NCBI GenBank assembly: GCA_943737045.1
Contig: CALSFV010000062.1
Location: forward strand, 1-64,000
Source: Parapristionchus giblindavisi
Taxonomy: Eukaryota; Nematoda; Chromadorea; Rhabditida; Diplogasteridae
DNA length: 64,000 nucleotides
Direction of reading: 5' to 3'
Shown here one piece after another: positions 36,115 to 47,778 of the stretch. Both the position numbers and the translations under genes were made by a program. The notes beneath the pieces are model-generated. The model saw nothing but the letters and a program-made list of their open reading frames with translations. It searched no databases and was not told where the DNA came from. The first letter of the stretch is position 1; each line of letters begins with the position of its first letter.

Positions 36115-36274
36115 ACGAATTTCCGAATAAACTAGCGAATTTGAATATCGATTTTCTCGAATCTCAGCTCGATTGGGCAACGTTTGAAAACGGATTCGTA
36201 ATCAGCATCGAAAACTGATTCAGGTAAATTATTCCCATGTCATATGGCCACATTAAGTTGGGATAGTTCCCTTG
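36115..36274 (-). repeat. Right terminal inverted repeat of the foldback element
   Basis: Reverse complement starts CAAGGGAACTATCCCAAC and follows the left arm in order. The 84-codon minus-strand open frame at 36164-36418 lies partly in this arm and partly in satellite, and has no support as a gene. Confidence 0.9.
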
Positions 36275-36277
36275 TGA
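36275..36277. other. Target-site duplication, right copy (TGA)
   Basis: TGA directly after CCCTTG. Removing the element and one TGA restores an ordinary 41-bp monomer, which defines the insertion precisely. Confidence 0.85.
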
Positions 36278-39048
36278 GTGATTCCCTGGTCGAATCTGGG
36301 CTAGCCCTTTGCTTCTCAGTGATTCCCTGGTCGAATCTGGGCTAGCCCCTTGCTTCATAGTGATTCCCTGGTCGAATCTGGGCAAGCCCCTTGCTTCTGA
36401 GTGATACCCTGGTCGCATCTGGGCTAGCGCCTTACTTCTGAGTGATTCCCTGGTCGAATCTGGGCTAGCCCCTTGCTTCTGAGTGATACTCTGGTCGAAT
36501 CTGGGCTAGCCCCTTGCTTCTGAGTGATTCCCTGGTCGAATCTGGGCTAGCCCCTTGCTTTTGAGTGATTCCCTGGTCGAATCTGGGCTAGCCCCTTGCT
36601 TCTGAGTGATTCCCTGGTCGAATCTGGGCTAGCCCCTTGCATCTGAGTGATTCCCTGGTCGAATCTGGACTAGCCCCTTGCTTCTGAGTGATTCCCTGGT
36701 CGAATCTGGGCTAGCCCCTTGCTTCTGAGTGATTACCTGGTCGAATCTGGGCTAGCCCCTTGCTTCTGAGTGATTCCCTGGTCGAATCTGGGCTAGCCCC
36801 TTGCTTCTCAGTGATTCCCTGGTCGAATCTGGGGTAGCCCCTTGCTTCTGAGTGATACTCTGGTCGAATCTGGGCTAGCCCCTTGCTTCTGAGTGATTCA
36901 CTGGTCGAATCTGGGCTAGCCCCTTGCTTCTGAGTGATTCCCTGGTCGAATCTGGGATAGCCCCTTGCTTCTGCGTGATTCCCTGGTCGAATCTCGGCTA
37001 GCCCTTTGCTTCTGAGTGATACTCTGGTCGAATCTGGGCTAGCCAATTGCTTCTGAGTGATTCCCTGGTCGAATCTGGGCTAGCCCCTTGCTTCTGAGTG
37101 ATTCCCTGGTCGAATCTGGGCTAGCCCCTTGCTTCTCAGTGATTCCCTGGTCGAATCTGGGCTAGCCCCTTGCTTCATAGTGATTCCTTGGTCGAATCTG
37201 GGCTAGCCCCTTGCTTCTGAGTGATACCCTGGTCGCATCTGGGCTAGCGCCTTACTTCTGAGTGATTCCCTGGTCGAATCTGGGCTAGCCCCTTGCTTCT
37301 CAGTGATTCCCTGGTCGAATCTGGGCTAGCCCCTTGCTTCTGAGTGATACTCTGGTCGAATCTGGGCTAGCCCCTTGCTTCTGAGTGATTCCCTGGTCGA
37401 ATCTGGGCTAGCCCCTTGCTTCTGAGTGATTCCCTGGTCGAATCTGGACTAGCCCCTTGCTTCTGAGTGATACTCTGGTCGAATCTGGGCTAGCCCCTTG
37501 CTTCTGAGTGATTCCCTGGTCGAATCTGGACTAGCCCCTTGCTTCTGAGTGATACTCTGGTCGAATCTGGGCTAGCCCCTTGCTTCTGAGTGATACTCTG
37601 GTCGAATCTGGGCTAGCCCCTTGCTTCTGAGTGATTCCCTGGTCGAATCTGGGCTAGCCCCTTGCTTCTGAGTGATTCCCTGGTCGAATCTGGGCTAGCC
37701 CCTTGCTTCTCAGTGATTCCCTGGTCGAATCTGGGCTAGCCCCTTGCTTCATAGTGATTCCCTGGTCGAATCTGGGCAAGCCCCTTGCTTCTGAGTGATA
37801 CCCTGGTCGCATCTGGGCTAGCGCCTTACTTCTGAGTGATTCCCTGGTCGAATCTGGGCTAGCCCCTTGCTTCTCAGTGATTCCCTGGTCGAATCTGCGC
37901 TAGCCCCTTGCTTCATAGTGATACTCTGGTCGAATCTGGGCTAGCCCCTTGCTTCTGAGTGATTCCCTGGTCGAATCTGGGCTAGCCCCTTGCTTTTGAG
38001 TGATTCCCTGGTCGAATCTGGGCTAGCCCCTTGCTTCTGAGTGATTCCCTGGTCGAATCTGGGCTAGCCCCTTGCATCTGAGTGATTCCCTGGTCGAATC
38101 TGGACTAGCCCCTTGCTTCATAGTGATTCCCTGGTCGAAGCTGGGCTAGCCCCTTGCTTCTGAGTGATACCCTGGTCGCATCTGGGCTAGCGCCTTACTT
38201 CTGAGTGATTCCCTGGTCGAATCTGGGCTAGCCCCTTGCTTCTGAGTGATTAACTGGTCGAATCTGGGCTAGCCCCTTGCTTCTGAGTGATTCCCTGGTC
38301 GAATCTGGGCTAGCCCCTTGCTTCTCAGTGATTCCCTGGTCGAATCTGGGCTAGCCCCTTGCGTCTGAGTGATTCCCTGGTCGAATCTGGGCTAGCCCCT
38401 TGCATCTGAGTGATTCCCTGGTCGAATCTGGACTAGCCCCTTGCTTCTGAGTGATTCCCTGGTCACATCTGGGCTAGCCCCTTGCTTCTGAGTGATTCCC
38501 TGGTCGAATCTGGGCTAGCCCCTTGCTTCTGAGTGATTACCTGGTCGAATCTGGGCTAGCCCCTTGCTTCTGAGTGATTCCCTGGTCGAATCCGGGCTAG
38601 CCCCTTGCTTCTGAGTGATTCCCTGGTCGAATCTGGGCTAGCCCCTTGCTTCTGAGTGATACCCTGGTCGCATCTGGGCTAGCGCCTTACTTCTGAGTGA
38701 TTCCCTGGTCGAATCTGGGCTAGCCCCTTGCTTCTCAGTGATTCCCTGGTCGAATCTGGGCTAGCCCCTTGCTTCTGAGTGATACTCTGGTCGAATCTGG
38801 GCTAGCCCCTTGCTTCTCAGTGATTCCCTGGTCGAATATGGGCTAGCCCCTTGCTTCTGAGTGATACTCTGGTCGAATCTGGGCTAGCCCCTTGCTTCTG
38901 AGTGATTCCCTGGTCGAATCTGGGCTAGCCCCTTGCTTCTGAGTGATACTCTGGTCGAATCTGGGCTAGCCCCTTGCTTCTGAGTGATTCCCTGGTCGAA
39001 TCTGGGCTAGCCCCTTGCTTCTGAGTGATTCCCTGGTCGAATCTGGGC
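36278..39048 (+). repeat. 41-bp satellite between the foldback element and the first spacer
   Basis: Ordinary monomers and the usual variants (GCTTCATAG, GGGCAAGCC, TCGCATC with TAGCGCC, GCTTTTGAG, GCATCTGAG, GGGGTAG). Part of the order just after the element repeats the order seen near 34560-34980. The 111-codon minus-strand open frame at 36711-37046 exists because GATAGCC, GGGGTAGCC and AGCCAATTGC variants remove the usual TAG; it is not a gene. Confidence 0.95.
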
Positions 39049-39172
39049 ACTTTCCTGGTTTTTGGCCCGGGGAGAATTTGCATTAAACTCGCTATCATTC
39101 ACCACTCGCCATTTCTTAATTAGTTTCTATTTCTCCATTGAGCGGTCTAAATGCGATGCAAAATGTGTTCCG
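39049..39172 (+). repeat. 124-bp spacer, copy 1
   Basis: Non-satellite insert starting ACTTTCCTGGTTTTTGGCCC after GAATCTGGGC and ending GCAAAATGTGTTCCG, after which TGGTCGAATC resumes the satellite. Its middle is AT-rich (CTTAATTAGTTTCTATTTC). It replaces part of a monomer, so the distance between flanking TGGTCGA motifs is 139 bp, a net gain of 98 bp over one monomer. No transposon termini or target duplication are obvious. Function unknown. Confidence 0.95.
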
Positions 39173-40909
39173 TGGTCGAATCTGGGCTAGCCCCTTGCTT
39201 CTGAGTGATACCCTGGTCGAATCTGGTCTAGCCCCTTGCTTCTGCGTGATTCCCTGGTCGAATCTGGGCTAGCCCCTTGCTTCTGAGTGATTCCCTGGTC
39301 GAATCTGGGCTAGCCCCTTGCTTCTGAGTGATTCCCTGGTCGAATCTGGGCTAGCCCCTTGCTTCTGAGTGATTCCCTGGTCGAATCTTGGCTAGCCCCT
39401 TGCTTCTGAGTGATTCCCTGGTCGAATCTGGGCTAGCCCCTTGCTTCTCAGTGATTCCCTGGACGAATCTGGGCTAGCCCCTTGCTTCTGAGTGATACTC
39501 TGGTCGAATCTGGGCTAGCCCCTTGCTTCTGAGTGATTCCCTGGTCGAATCTGGGCTAGCCCCTTGCTTTTGAGTGATTCCCTGGTCGAATCTGGGCTAG
39601 CCCCTTGCTTCTGAGTGATTCCCTGGTCGAATCTGGGCTAGCCCCTTGCATCTGAGTGATTCCCTGGTCGAATCTGGACTAGCCCCTTGCTTCTGAGTGA
39701 TTCCCTGGTCGAATCTGGGCTAGCCCCTTGCTTCTGAGTGATTACCTGGTCGAATCTGGGCTAGCCCCTTGCTTCTCAGTGATTCCCTGGTCGAATCTGG
39801 GGTAGCCCCTTGCTTCTGAGTGATACTCTGGTCGAATCTGGGCTAGCCCCTTGCTTCTGAGTGATTCACTGGTCGAATCTGGGCTAGCCCCTTGCTTCTG
39901 AGTGATTCCCTGGTCGAATCTGGGCTAGCCCCTTGCTTCTGCGTGATTCCCTGGTCGAATCTGGGCTAGCCCTTTGCTTCTGAGTGATACTCTGGTCGAA
40001 TCTGGGATAGCCCCTTGCTTCTGAGTGATTCCCTGGTCGAATCTGGGCTAGCCCCTTACTTCTGAGTGATTCCCTGGTCGAATCTGGGCTAGCCCCTTGC
40101 TTCATAGTGATTCCCTGGTCGAATCTGGGCTTGCCCCTTGCTTCTGAGTGATTCCCTGGTCGAATCTGGGCTAGCCCCTTGCTTCTGAGTGATTCCCTTG
40201 TCGAATCTGGGCTAGCCCCTTGCTTCTGAGTGATACTCTGGTCGAATCTGGGCTAGCCCCATGCTTCTGAGTGATTCACTGGTCGAATCTGGGCTAGCCC
40301 CTTGCTTCTGAGTGATTCCCTGGTCGAATCTGGGATAGCCCCTTGCTTCTGCGTGATTCCCTGGTCGAATCTGGGCTAGCCCTTTGCTTCTGAGTGATAC
40401 TCTGGTCGAATCTGGGCTAGCCCCTTGCTTCTGAGTGATTCCCTGGTCGAATCCGGGCTAGCCCCTTGCTTCTGAGTGATTCCCTGGTCGAATCTGGGCT
40501 AGCCCCTTGCTTCTGAGTGATACCCTGGTCGCATCTGGGCTAGCGCCTTACTTCTGAGTGATTCCCTGGTCGAATCTGGGCTAGCCCCTTGCTTCTCAGT
40601 GATTCCCTGGTCGAATCTGGGCTAGCCCCTTGCTTCTGAGTGATACTCTGGTCGAATCTGGGCTAGCCCCTTGCTTCTCAGTGATTCCCTGGTCGAATCT
40701 GGGCTAGCCCCTTGCTTCTGAGTGATACTCTGGTCGAATCTGGGCTGGCCCCTTGCTTCTGAGTGATTCCCTGGTCGAATCTGGGCTAGCCCCTTGCTTC
40801 TGAGTGATACTCTGGTCGAATCTGGGCTAGCCCCATGCTTCTGAGTGATTCCCTGGTCGAATCTGGGCTAGCCCCTTGCTTCTGAGTGATTCCCTGGTCG
40901 AATCTGGGC

Positions 40910-41033
40910 ACTTTCCTGGTTTTTGGCCCGGGGAGAATTTGCATTAAACTCGCTATCATTCACCACTCGCCATTTCTTAATTAGTTTCTATTTCTCCATT
41001 GAGCGGTCTAAATGCGATGCAAAATGTGTTCCG
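40910..41033 (+). repeat. 124-bp spacer, copy 2
   Basis: Same as copy 1 (ACTTT start, TTAATTAGTTT). It lies 1,861 bp after copy 1, which is 43 monomers plus the 98-bp net insert. Confidence 0.95.
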
Positions 41034-41950
41034 TGGTCGAATCTGGGCTAGCCCCTTGCTTCTGAGTGATACCCTGGTCGAATCTGGTCTAGCCCCTTGC
41101 TTCTGCGTGATTCCCTGGTCGAATCTGGGCTAGCCCCTTGCTTCTGAGTGATTCCCTGGTCGAATCTGGGCTAGCCCCTTGCTTCTGAGTGATTCCCTGG
41201 TCGAATCTGGGCTAGCCCCTTGCTTCTGAGTGATTCCCTGGTCGAATCTTGGCTAGCCCCTTGCTTCTGAGTGATTCCCTGGTCGAATCTGGGCTAGCCC
41301 CTTGCTTCTCAGTGATTCCCTGGTCGAATCTGGGGTAGCCCCTTGCTTCTGAGTGATACTCTGGTCGAATCTGGGCTAGCCCCTTGCTTCTGAGTGATTC
41401 ACTGGTCGAATCTGGGCTAGCCCCTTGCTTCTGAGTGATTCCCTGGTCGAATCTAGGCTAGCCCCTTGCTTCTGCGTGATTCCCTGGTCGAATCTGGGCT
41501 AGCCCTTTGCTTCTGAGTGATACTCTGGTCGAATCTGGGCTAGCCCCTTGCTTCTGAGTGATTCCCTGGTCGAATCTGGGCTAGCCCCTTACTTCTGAGT
41601 GATTCCCTGGTCGAATCTGGGCTAGCCCCTTGCTTCTGAGTGATTCCCTTGTCGAATCTGGGCTAGCCCCTTGCTTCTGAGTGATTCCCTGGTCGAATCT
41701 GGGCTAGCCCCTTGCTTCTCAGTGATTCCCTGGTCGAATCTGGGGTAGCCCCTTGCTTCTGAGTGATACTCTGGTCGAATCTGGGCTAGCCCCTTGCTTC
41801 TGAGTGATTCCCTGGTCGAATCTGGGCTAGCCCCTTGCTTCTGAGTGATACTCTGGTCGAATCTGGGCTAGCCCCTTGCTTCTGAGTGATTCCCTGGTCG
41901 AATCTGGGCTAGCCCCTTGCTTCTGAGTGATTCCCTGGTCGAATCTGGGC

Positions 41951-42074
41951 ACTTTCCTGGTTTTTGGCCCGGGGAGAATTTGCATTAAACTCGCTATCAT
42001 TCACCACTCGCCATTTCTTAATTAGTTTCTATTTCTCCATTGAGCGGTCTAAATGCGATGCAAAATGTGTTCCG
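41951..42074 (+). repeat. 124-bp spacer, copy 3
   Basis: ACTTT type. 1,041 bp after copy 2 (23 monomers plus 98 bp). Confidence 0.95.
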
Positions 42075-43811
42075 TGGTCGAATCTGGGCTAGCCCCTTGC
42101 TTCTGAGTGATACCCTGGTCGAATCTGGTCTAGCCCCTTGCTTCTGCGTGATTCCCTGGTCGAATCTGGGCTAGCCCCTTGCTTCTGAGTGATTCCCTGG
42201 TCGAATCTGGGCTAGCCCCTTGCTTCTGAGTGATTCCCTGGTCGAATCTGGGCTAGCCCCTTGCTTCTGAGTGATTCCCTGGTCGAATCTTGGCTAGCCC
42301 CTTGCTTCTGAGTGATTCCCTGGTCGAATCTGGGCTAGCCCCTTGCTTCTCAGTGATTCCCTGGACGAATCTGGGCTAGCCCCTTGCTTCTGAGTGATAC
42401 TCTGGTCGAATCTGGGCTAGCCCCTTGCTTCTGAGTGATTCCCTGGTCGAATCTGGGCTAGCCCCTTGCTTTTGAGTGATTCCCTGGTCGAATCTGGGCT
42501 AGCCCCTTGCTTCTGAGTGATTCCCTGGTCGAATCTGGGCTAGCCCCTTGCATCTGAGTGATTCCCTGGTCGAATCTGGACTAGCCCCTTGCTTCTGAGT
42601 GATTCCCTGGTCGAATCTGGGCTAGCCCCTTGCTTCTGAGTGATTACCTGGTCGAATCTGGGCTAGCCCCTTGCTTCTCAGTGATTCCCTGGTCGAATCT
42701 GGGGTAGCCCCTTGCTTCTGAGTGATACTCTGGTCGAATCTGGGCTAGCCCCTTGCTTCTGAGTGATTCACTGGTCGAATCTGGGCTAGCCCCTTGCTTC
42801 TGAGTGATTCCCTGGTCGAATCTGGGCTAGCCCCTTGCTTCTGCGTGATTCCCTGGTCGAATCTGGGCTAGCCCTTTGCTTCTGAGTGATACTCTGGTCG
42901 AATCTGGGATAGCCCCTTGCTTCTGAGTGATTCCCTGGTCGAATCTGGGCTAGCCCCTTACTTCTGAGTGATTCCCTGGTCGAATCTGGGCTAGCCCCTT
43001 GCTTCATAGTGATTCCCTGGTCGAATCTGGGCTTGCCCCTTGCTTCTGAGTGATTCCCTGGTCGAATCTGGGCTAGCCCCTTGCTTCTGAGTGATTCCCT
43101 TGTCGAATCTGGGCTAGCCCCTTGCTTCTGAGTGATACTCTGGTCGAATCTGGGCTAGCCCCATGCTTCTGAGTGATTCACTGGTCGAATCTGGGCTAGC
43201 CCCTTGCTTCTGAGTGATTCCCTGGTCGAATCTGGGATAGCCCCTTGCTTCTGCGTGATTCCCTGGTCGAATCTGGGCTAGCCCTTTGCTTCTGAGTGAT
43301 ACTCTGGTCGAATCTGGGCTAGCCCCTTGCTTCTGAGTGATTCCCTGGTCGAATCCGGGCTAGCCCCTTGCTTCTGAGTGATTCCCTGGTCGAATCTGGG
43401 CTAGCCCCTTGCTTCTGAGTGATACCCTGGTCGCATCTGGGCTAGCGCCTTACTTCTGAGTGATTCCCTGGTCGAATCTGGGCTAGCCCCTTGCTTCTCA
43501 GTGATTCCCTGGTCGAATCTGGGCTAGCCCCTTGCTTCTGAGTGATACTCTGGTCGAATCTGGGCTAGCCCCTTGCTTCTCAGTGATTCCCTGGTCGAAT
43601 CTGGGCTAGCCCCTTGCTTCTGAGTGATACTCTGGTCGAATCTGGGCTGGCCCCTTGCTTCTGAGTGATTCCCTGGTCGAATCTGGGCTAGCCCCTTGCT
43701 TCTGAGTGATACTCTGGTCGAATCTGGGCTAGCCCCATGCTTCTGAGTGATTCCCTGGTCGAATCTGGGCTAGCCCCTTGCTTCTGAGTGATTCCCTGGT
43801 CGAATCTGGGC

Positions 43812-43935
43812 ACTTTCCTGGTTTTTGGCCCGGGGAGAATTTGCATTAAACTCGCTATCATTCACCACTCGCCATTTCTTAATTAGTTTCTATTTCTCCA
43901 TTGAGCGGTCTAAATGCGATGCAAAATGTGTTCCG
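43812..43935 (+). repeat. 124-bp spacer, copy 4
   Basis: ACTTT type. 1,861 bp after copy 3, repeating the copy 1 to copy 2 distance. Confidence 0.95.
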
Positions 43936-44852
43936 TGGTCGAATCTGGGCTAGCCCCTTGCTTCTGAGTGATACCCTGGTCGAATCTGGTCTAGCCCCTT
44001 GCTTCTGCGTGATTCCCTGGTCGAATCTGGGCTAGCCCCTTGCTTCTGAGTGATTCCCTGGTCGAATCTGGGCTAGCCCCTTGCTTCTGAGTGATTCCCT
44101 GGTCGAATCTGGGCTAGCCCCTTGCTTCTGAGTGATTCCCTGGTCGAATCTTGGCTAGCCCCTTGCTTCTGAGTGATTCCCTGGTCGAATCTGGGCTAGC
44201 CCCTTGCTTCTCAGTGATTCCCTGGTCGAATCTGGGGTAGCCCCTTGCTTCTGAGTGATACTCTGGTCGAATCTGGGCTAGCCCCTTGCTTCTGAGTGAT
44301 TCACTGGTCGAATCTGGGCTAGCCCCTTGCTTCTGAGTGATTCCCTGGTCGAATCTAGGCTAGCCCCTTGCTTCTGCGTGATTCCCTGGTCGAATCTGGG
44401 CTAGCCCTTTGCTTCTGAGTGATACTCTGGTCGAATCTGGGCTAGCCCCTTGCTTCTGAGTGATTCCCTGGTCGAATCTGGGCTAGCCCCTTACTTCTGA
44501 GTGATTCCCTGGTCGAATCTGGGCTAGCCCCTTGCTTCTCAGTGATTCCCTGGTCGAATCTGGGCTAGCCCCTTGCTTCTGAGTGATACTCTGGTCGAAT
44601 CTGGGCTAGCCCCTTGCTTCTCAGTGATTCCCTGGTCGAATCTGGGCTAGCCCCTTGCTTCTGAGTGATACTCTGGTCGAATCTGGGCTGGCCCCTTGCT
44701 TCTGAGTGATTCCCTGGTCGAATCTGGGCTAGCCCCTTGCTTCTGAGTGATACTCTGGTCGAATCTGGGCTAGCCCCATGCTTCTGAGTGATTCCCTGGT
44801 CGAATCTGGGCTAGCCCCTTGCTTCTGAGTGATTCCCTGGTCGAATCTGGGC

Positions 44853-44976
44853 ACTTTCCTGGTTTTTGGCCCGGGGAGAATTTGCATTAAACTCGCTATC
44901 ATTCACCACTCGCCATTTCTTAATTAGTTTCTATTTCTCCATTGAGCGGTCTAAATGCGATGCAAAATGTGTTCCG
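44853..44976 (+). repeat. 124-bp spacer, copy 5
   Basis: ACTTT type. 1,041 bp after copy 4, repeating the copy 2 to copy 3 distance. Confidence 0.95.
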
Positions 44977-46999
44977 TGGTCGAATCTGGGCTAGCCCCTT
45001 GCTTCTGAGTGATACCCTGGTCGAATCTGGTCTAGCCCCTTGCTTCTGCGTGATTCCCTGGTCGAATCTGGGCTAGCCCCTTGCTTCTGAGTGATTCCCT
45101 GGTCGAATCTGGGCTAGCCCCTTGCTTCTGAGTGATTCCCTGGTCGAATCTGGGCTAGCCCCTTGCTTCTGAGTGATTCCCTGGTCGAATCTTGGCTAGC
45201 CCCTTGCTTCTGAGTGATTCCCTGGTCGAATCTGGGCTAGCCCCTTGCTTCTCAGTGATTCCCTGGTCGAATCTGGGGTAGCCCCTTGCTTCTGAGTGAT
45301 ACTCTGGTCGAATCTGGGCTAGCCCCTTGCTTCTGAGTGATTCACTGGTCGAATCTGGGCTAGCCCCTTGCTTCTGAGTGATTCCCTGGTCGAATCTAGG
45401 CTAGCCCCTTGCTTCTGCGTGATTCCCTGGTCGAATCTGGGCTAGCCCTTTGCTTCTGAGTGATACTCTGGTCGAATCTGGGCTAGCCCCTTGCTTCTGA
45501 GTGATTCCCTGGTCGAATCTGGGCTAGCCCCTTACTTCTGAGTGATTCCCTGGTCGAATCTGGGCTAGCCCCTTGCTTCTGAGTGATTCCCTTGTCGAAT
45601 CTGGGCTAGCCCCTTGCTTCTGAGTGATACTCTGGTCGAATCTGGGCTAGCCCCTTGCTTCTGAGTGATTCCCTGGTCGAATCTGGGATAGCCCCTTGCT
45701 TCTGCGTGATTCCCTGGTCGAATCTGGGCTAACCCTTTGCTTCTGAGTGATACTCTGGTCGAATCTGGGCTAGCCCCTTGCTTCTGAGTGATTCCCTGGT
45801 CGAATCTGGGCTAGCCCCTTGCTTCTGAGTGATTCCCTGGTCGAATCTGGGCTAGCCCCTTGCTTCTCAGTGATTCCCTGGTCGAATCTGGGCTAGCCCC
45901 TTGCTTCATAGTGATTCCCTGGTCGAATCTGGGCAAGCCCCTTGCTTCTGAGTGATACCCTGGTCGCATCTGGGCTAGCGCCTTACTTCTGAGTGATTCC
46001 CTGGTCGAATCTGGGCTAGCCCCTTGCTTCTCAGTGATTCCCTGGACGAATCTGGGCTAGCCCCTTGCTTCTGAGTGATACTCTGGTCGAATCTGGGCTA
46101 GCCCCTTGCTTCTGAGTGATTCCCTGGTCGAATCTGGGCTAGCCCCTTGCTTTTGAGTGATTCCCTGGTCGAATCTGGGCTAGCCCCTTGCTTCTGAGTG
46201 ATTCCCTGGTCGAATCTGGGCTAGCCCCTTGCATCTGAGTGATTCCCTGGTCGAATCTGGACTAGCCCCTTGCTTCTGAGTGATTCCCTGGTCGAATCTG
46301 GGCTAGCCCCTTGCTTCTGAGTGATTACCTGGTCGAATCTGGGCTAGCCCCTTGCTTCTGAGTGATTCCCTGGTCGAATCTGGGCTAGCCCCTTGCTTCT
46401 GAGTGATTCCCTGGTCGAATCTGGGCTAGCCCCTTACTTCTGAGTGATTCCCTGGTCGAATCTGGGCTAGCCCCTTGCTTCATAGTGATTCCCTGGTCGA
46501 ATCTGGGCTTGCCCCTTGCTTCTGAGTGATTCCCTGGTCGAATCTGGACTAGCCCCTTGCTTCTGAGTGATTCCCTGGTCGAATCTGGGCTAGCCCCTTG
46601 CTTCTGAGTGATTACCTGGTCGAATCTGGGCTAGCCCCTTGCTTCTCAGTGATTCCCTGGTCGAATCTGGGGTAGCCCCTTGCTTCTGAGTGATACTCTG
46701 GTCGAATCTGGGCTAGCCCCTTGCTTCTGAGTGATTCACTGGTCGAATCTGGGCTAGCCCCTTGCTTCTGAGTGATTCCCTGGTCGAATCTGGGCTAGCC
46801 CCTTGCTTCTGCGTGATTCCCTGGTCGAATCTGGGCTAGCCCTTTGCTTCTGAGTGATACTCTGGTCGAATCTGGGATAGCCCCTTGCTTCTGAGTGATT
46901 CCCTGGTCGAATCTGGGCTAGCCCCTTACTTCTGAGTGATTCCCTGGTCGAATCTGGGCTAGCCCCTTGCTTCATAGTGATTCCCTGGTCGAATCTGGG

Positions 47000-47778
47000 C
47001 TTGCCCCTTGCTTCTGAGTGATTCCCTGGTCGAATCTGGGCTAGCCCCTTGCTTCTGAGTGATTCCCTTGTCGAATCTGGGCTAGCCCCTTGCTTCTGAG
47101 TGATACTCTGGTCGAATCTGGGCTAGCCCCATGCTTCTGAGTGATTCACTGGTCGAATCTGGGCTAGCCCCTTGCTTCTGAGTGATTCCCTGGTCGAATC
47201 TGGGATAGCCCCTTGCTTCTGCGTGATTCCCTGGTCGAATCTGGGCTAGCCCTTTGCTTCTGAGTGATACTCTGGTCGAATCTGGGCTAGCCCCTTGCTT
47301 CTGAGTGATTCCCTGGTCGAATCCGGGCTAGCCCCTTGCTTCTGAGTGATTCCCTGGTCGAATCTGGGCTAGCCCCTTGCTTCTGAGTGATACCCTGGTC
47401 GCATCTGGGCTAGCGCCTTACTTCTGAGTGATTCCCTGGTCGAATCTGGGCTAGCCCCTTGCTTCTCAGTGATTCCCTGGTCGAATCTGGGCTAGCCCCT
47501 TGCTTCTGAGTGATACTCTGGTCGAATCTGGGCTAGCCCCTTGCTTCTCAGTGATTCCCTGGTCGAATCTGGGCTAGCCCCTTGCTTCTGAGTGATACTC
47601 TGGTCGAATCTGGGCTAGCCCCTTGCTTCTGAGTGATTCCCTGGTCGAATCTGGGCTAGCCCCTTGCTTCTGAGTGATACTCTGGTCGAATCTGGGCTAG
47701 CCCCATGCTTCTGAGTGATTCCCTGGTCGAATCTGGGCTAGCCCCTTGCTTCTGAGTGATTCCCTGGTCGAATCTGGG
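47000..47778 (+). repeat. 779-bp tandem duplication, unit 1 (19 monomers)
   Basis: Begins at the GGGCTTGCCC variant (47000), which recurs at 47779. The sequence of variants after it (CCCTTGTCG, ATACTCT, CCATGC, GGGATAG, TTCTGCG, GAATCCGGG, TCGCATC) is repeated in the same order. Confidence 0.82.

Larger units (their letters stand above)
35856..36274. mobile_element. Foldback/MITE-like non-autonomous DNA transposon, 419 bp
   Basis: Inserted cleanly into a 41-bp monomer. Its termini are CAAGGGAACT and its complement AGTTCCCTTG, and TGA is present directly outside both ends (35853-35855 and 36275-36277) although the uninterrupted monomer has it once (GCTTCTGAGTG). The inverted repeats run about 160 bp each, leaving a loop of about 100 bp. 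In the outer 128 bp the arms differ at only three positions (CTCTC against ATCCC, and GTTATC against GTTTTC), so the element is fairly young. No transposase or long open frame is present, so movement would depend on an enzyme encoded elsewhere. A 3-bp target duplication is known for the PIF/Harbinger and CACTA superfamilies, but TGA and these tips do not settle the family. Confidence 0.9.
39049..41950 (+). repeat. 2,902-bp higher-order unit A (spacers 1 and 2)
   Basis: Two spacer-led sub-units of 1,861 and 1,041 bp. The first has a GGACGAATC monomer near 39461 where the second has GGGGTAG. The whole recurs at 41951 with every spacer and the 73-codon minus-strand frame (39884 and 42786) shifted by 2,902 bp. 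That frame recurs at 46754, 53468, 55108, 56928 and 59035; it is a repeat by-product in which GGGATAGCC removes one TAG. Confidence 0.85.
41951..44852 (+). repeat. 2,902-bp higher-order unit B (spacers 3 and 4)
   Basis: Head-to-tail copy of 39049-41950, including GGACGAATC near 42363 and GAATCTAGG near 44353 (41451 in unit A). The last 310 bp or so differ: from about 44530 the order (TTCTCAG, ATACTCT, TTCTCAG, GGGCTGGCC, CCATGC) is that of the tail of the 1,861-bp sub-unit, not of 41640-41950. The sub-unit 43812-44852 is therefore a recombinant that kept the 1,041-bp length. Confidence 0.78.

Noticed and set aside
35856..36274. Assignment of the foldback element to PIF/Harbinger
   Set aside because: The 3-bp duplication is compatible, but the usual target is TWA and the tips were not recognised, so no family is claimed.
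36711..37046. 111-codon minus-strand open frame with a 41-residue cycle
   Set aside because: The 41-bp monomer read over 123 nt gives a 41-residue cycle with one TAG; variant monomers remove the stop here by chance.
39049..39172. 124-bp spacer as a MITE
   Set aside because: No terminal inverted repeats or target duplication are visible, and copies differ only in ways explained by amplification with the satellite.
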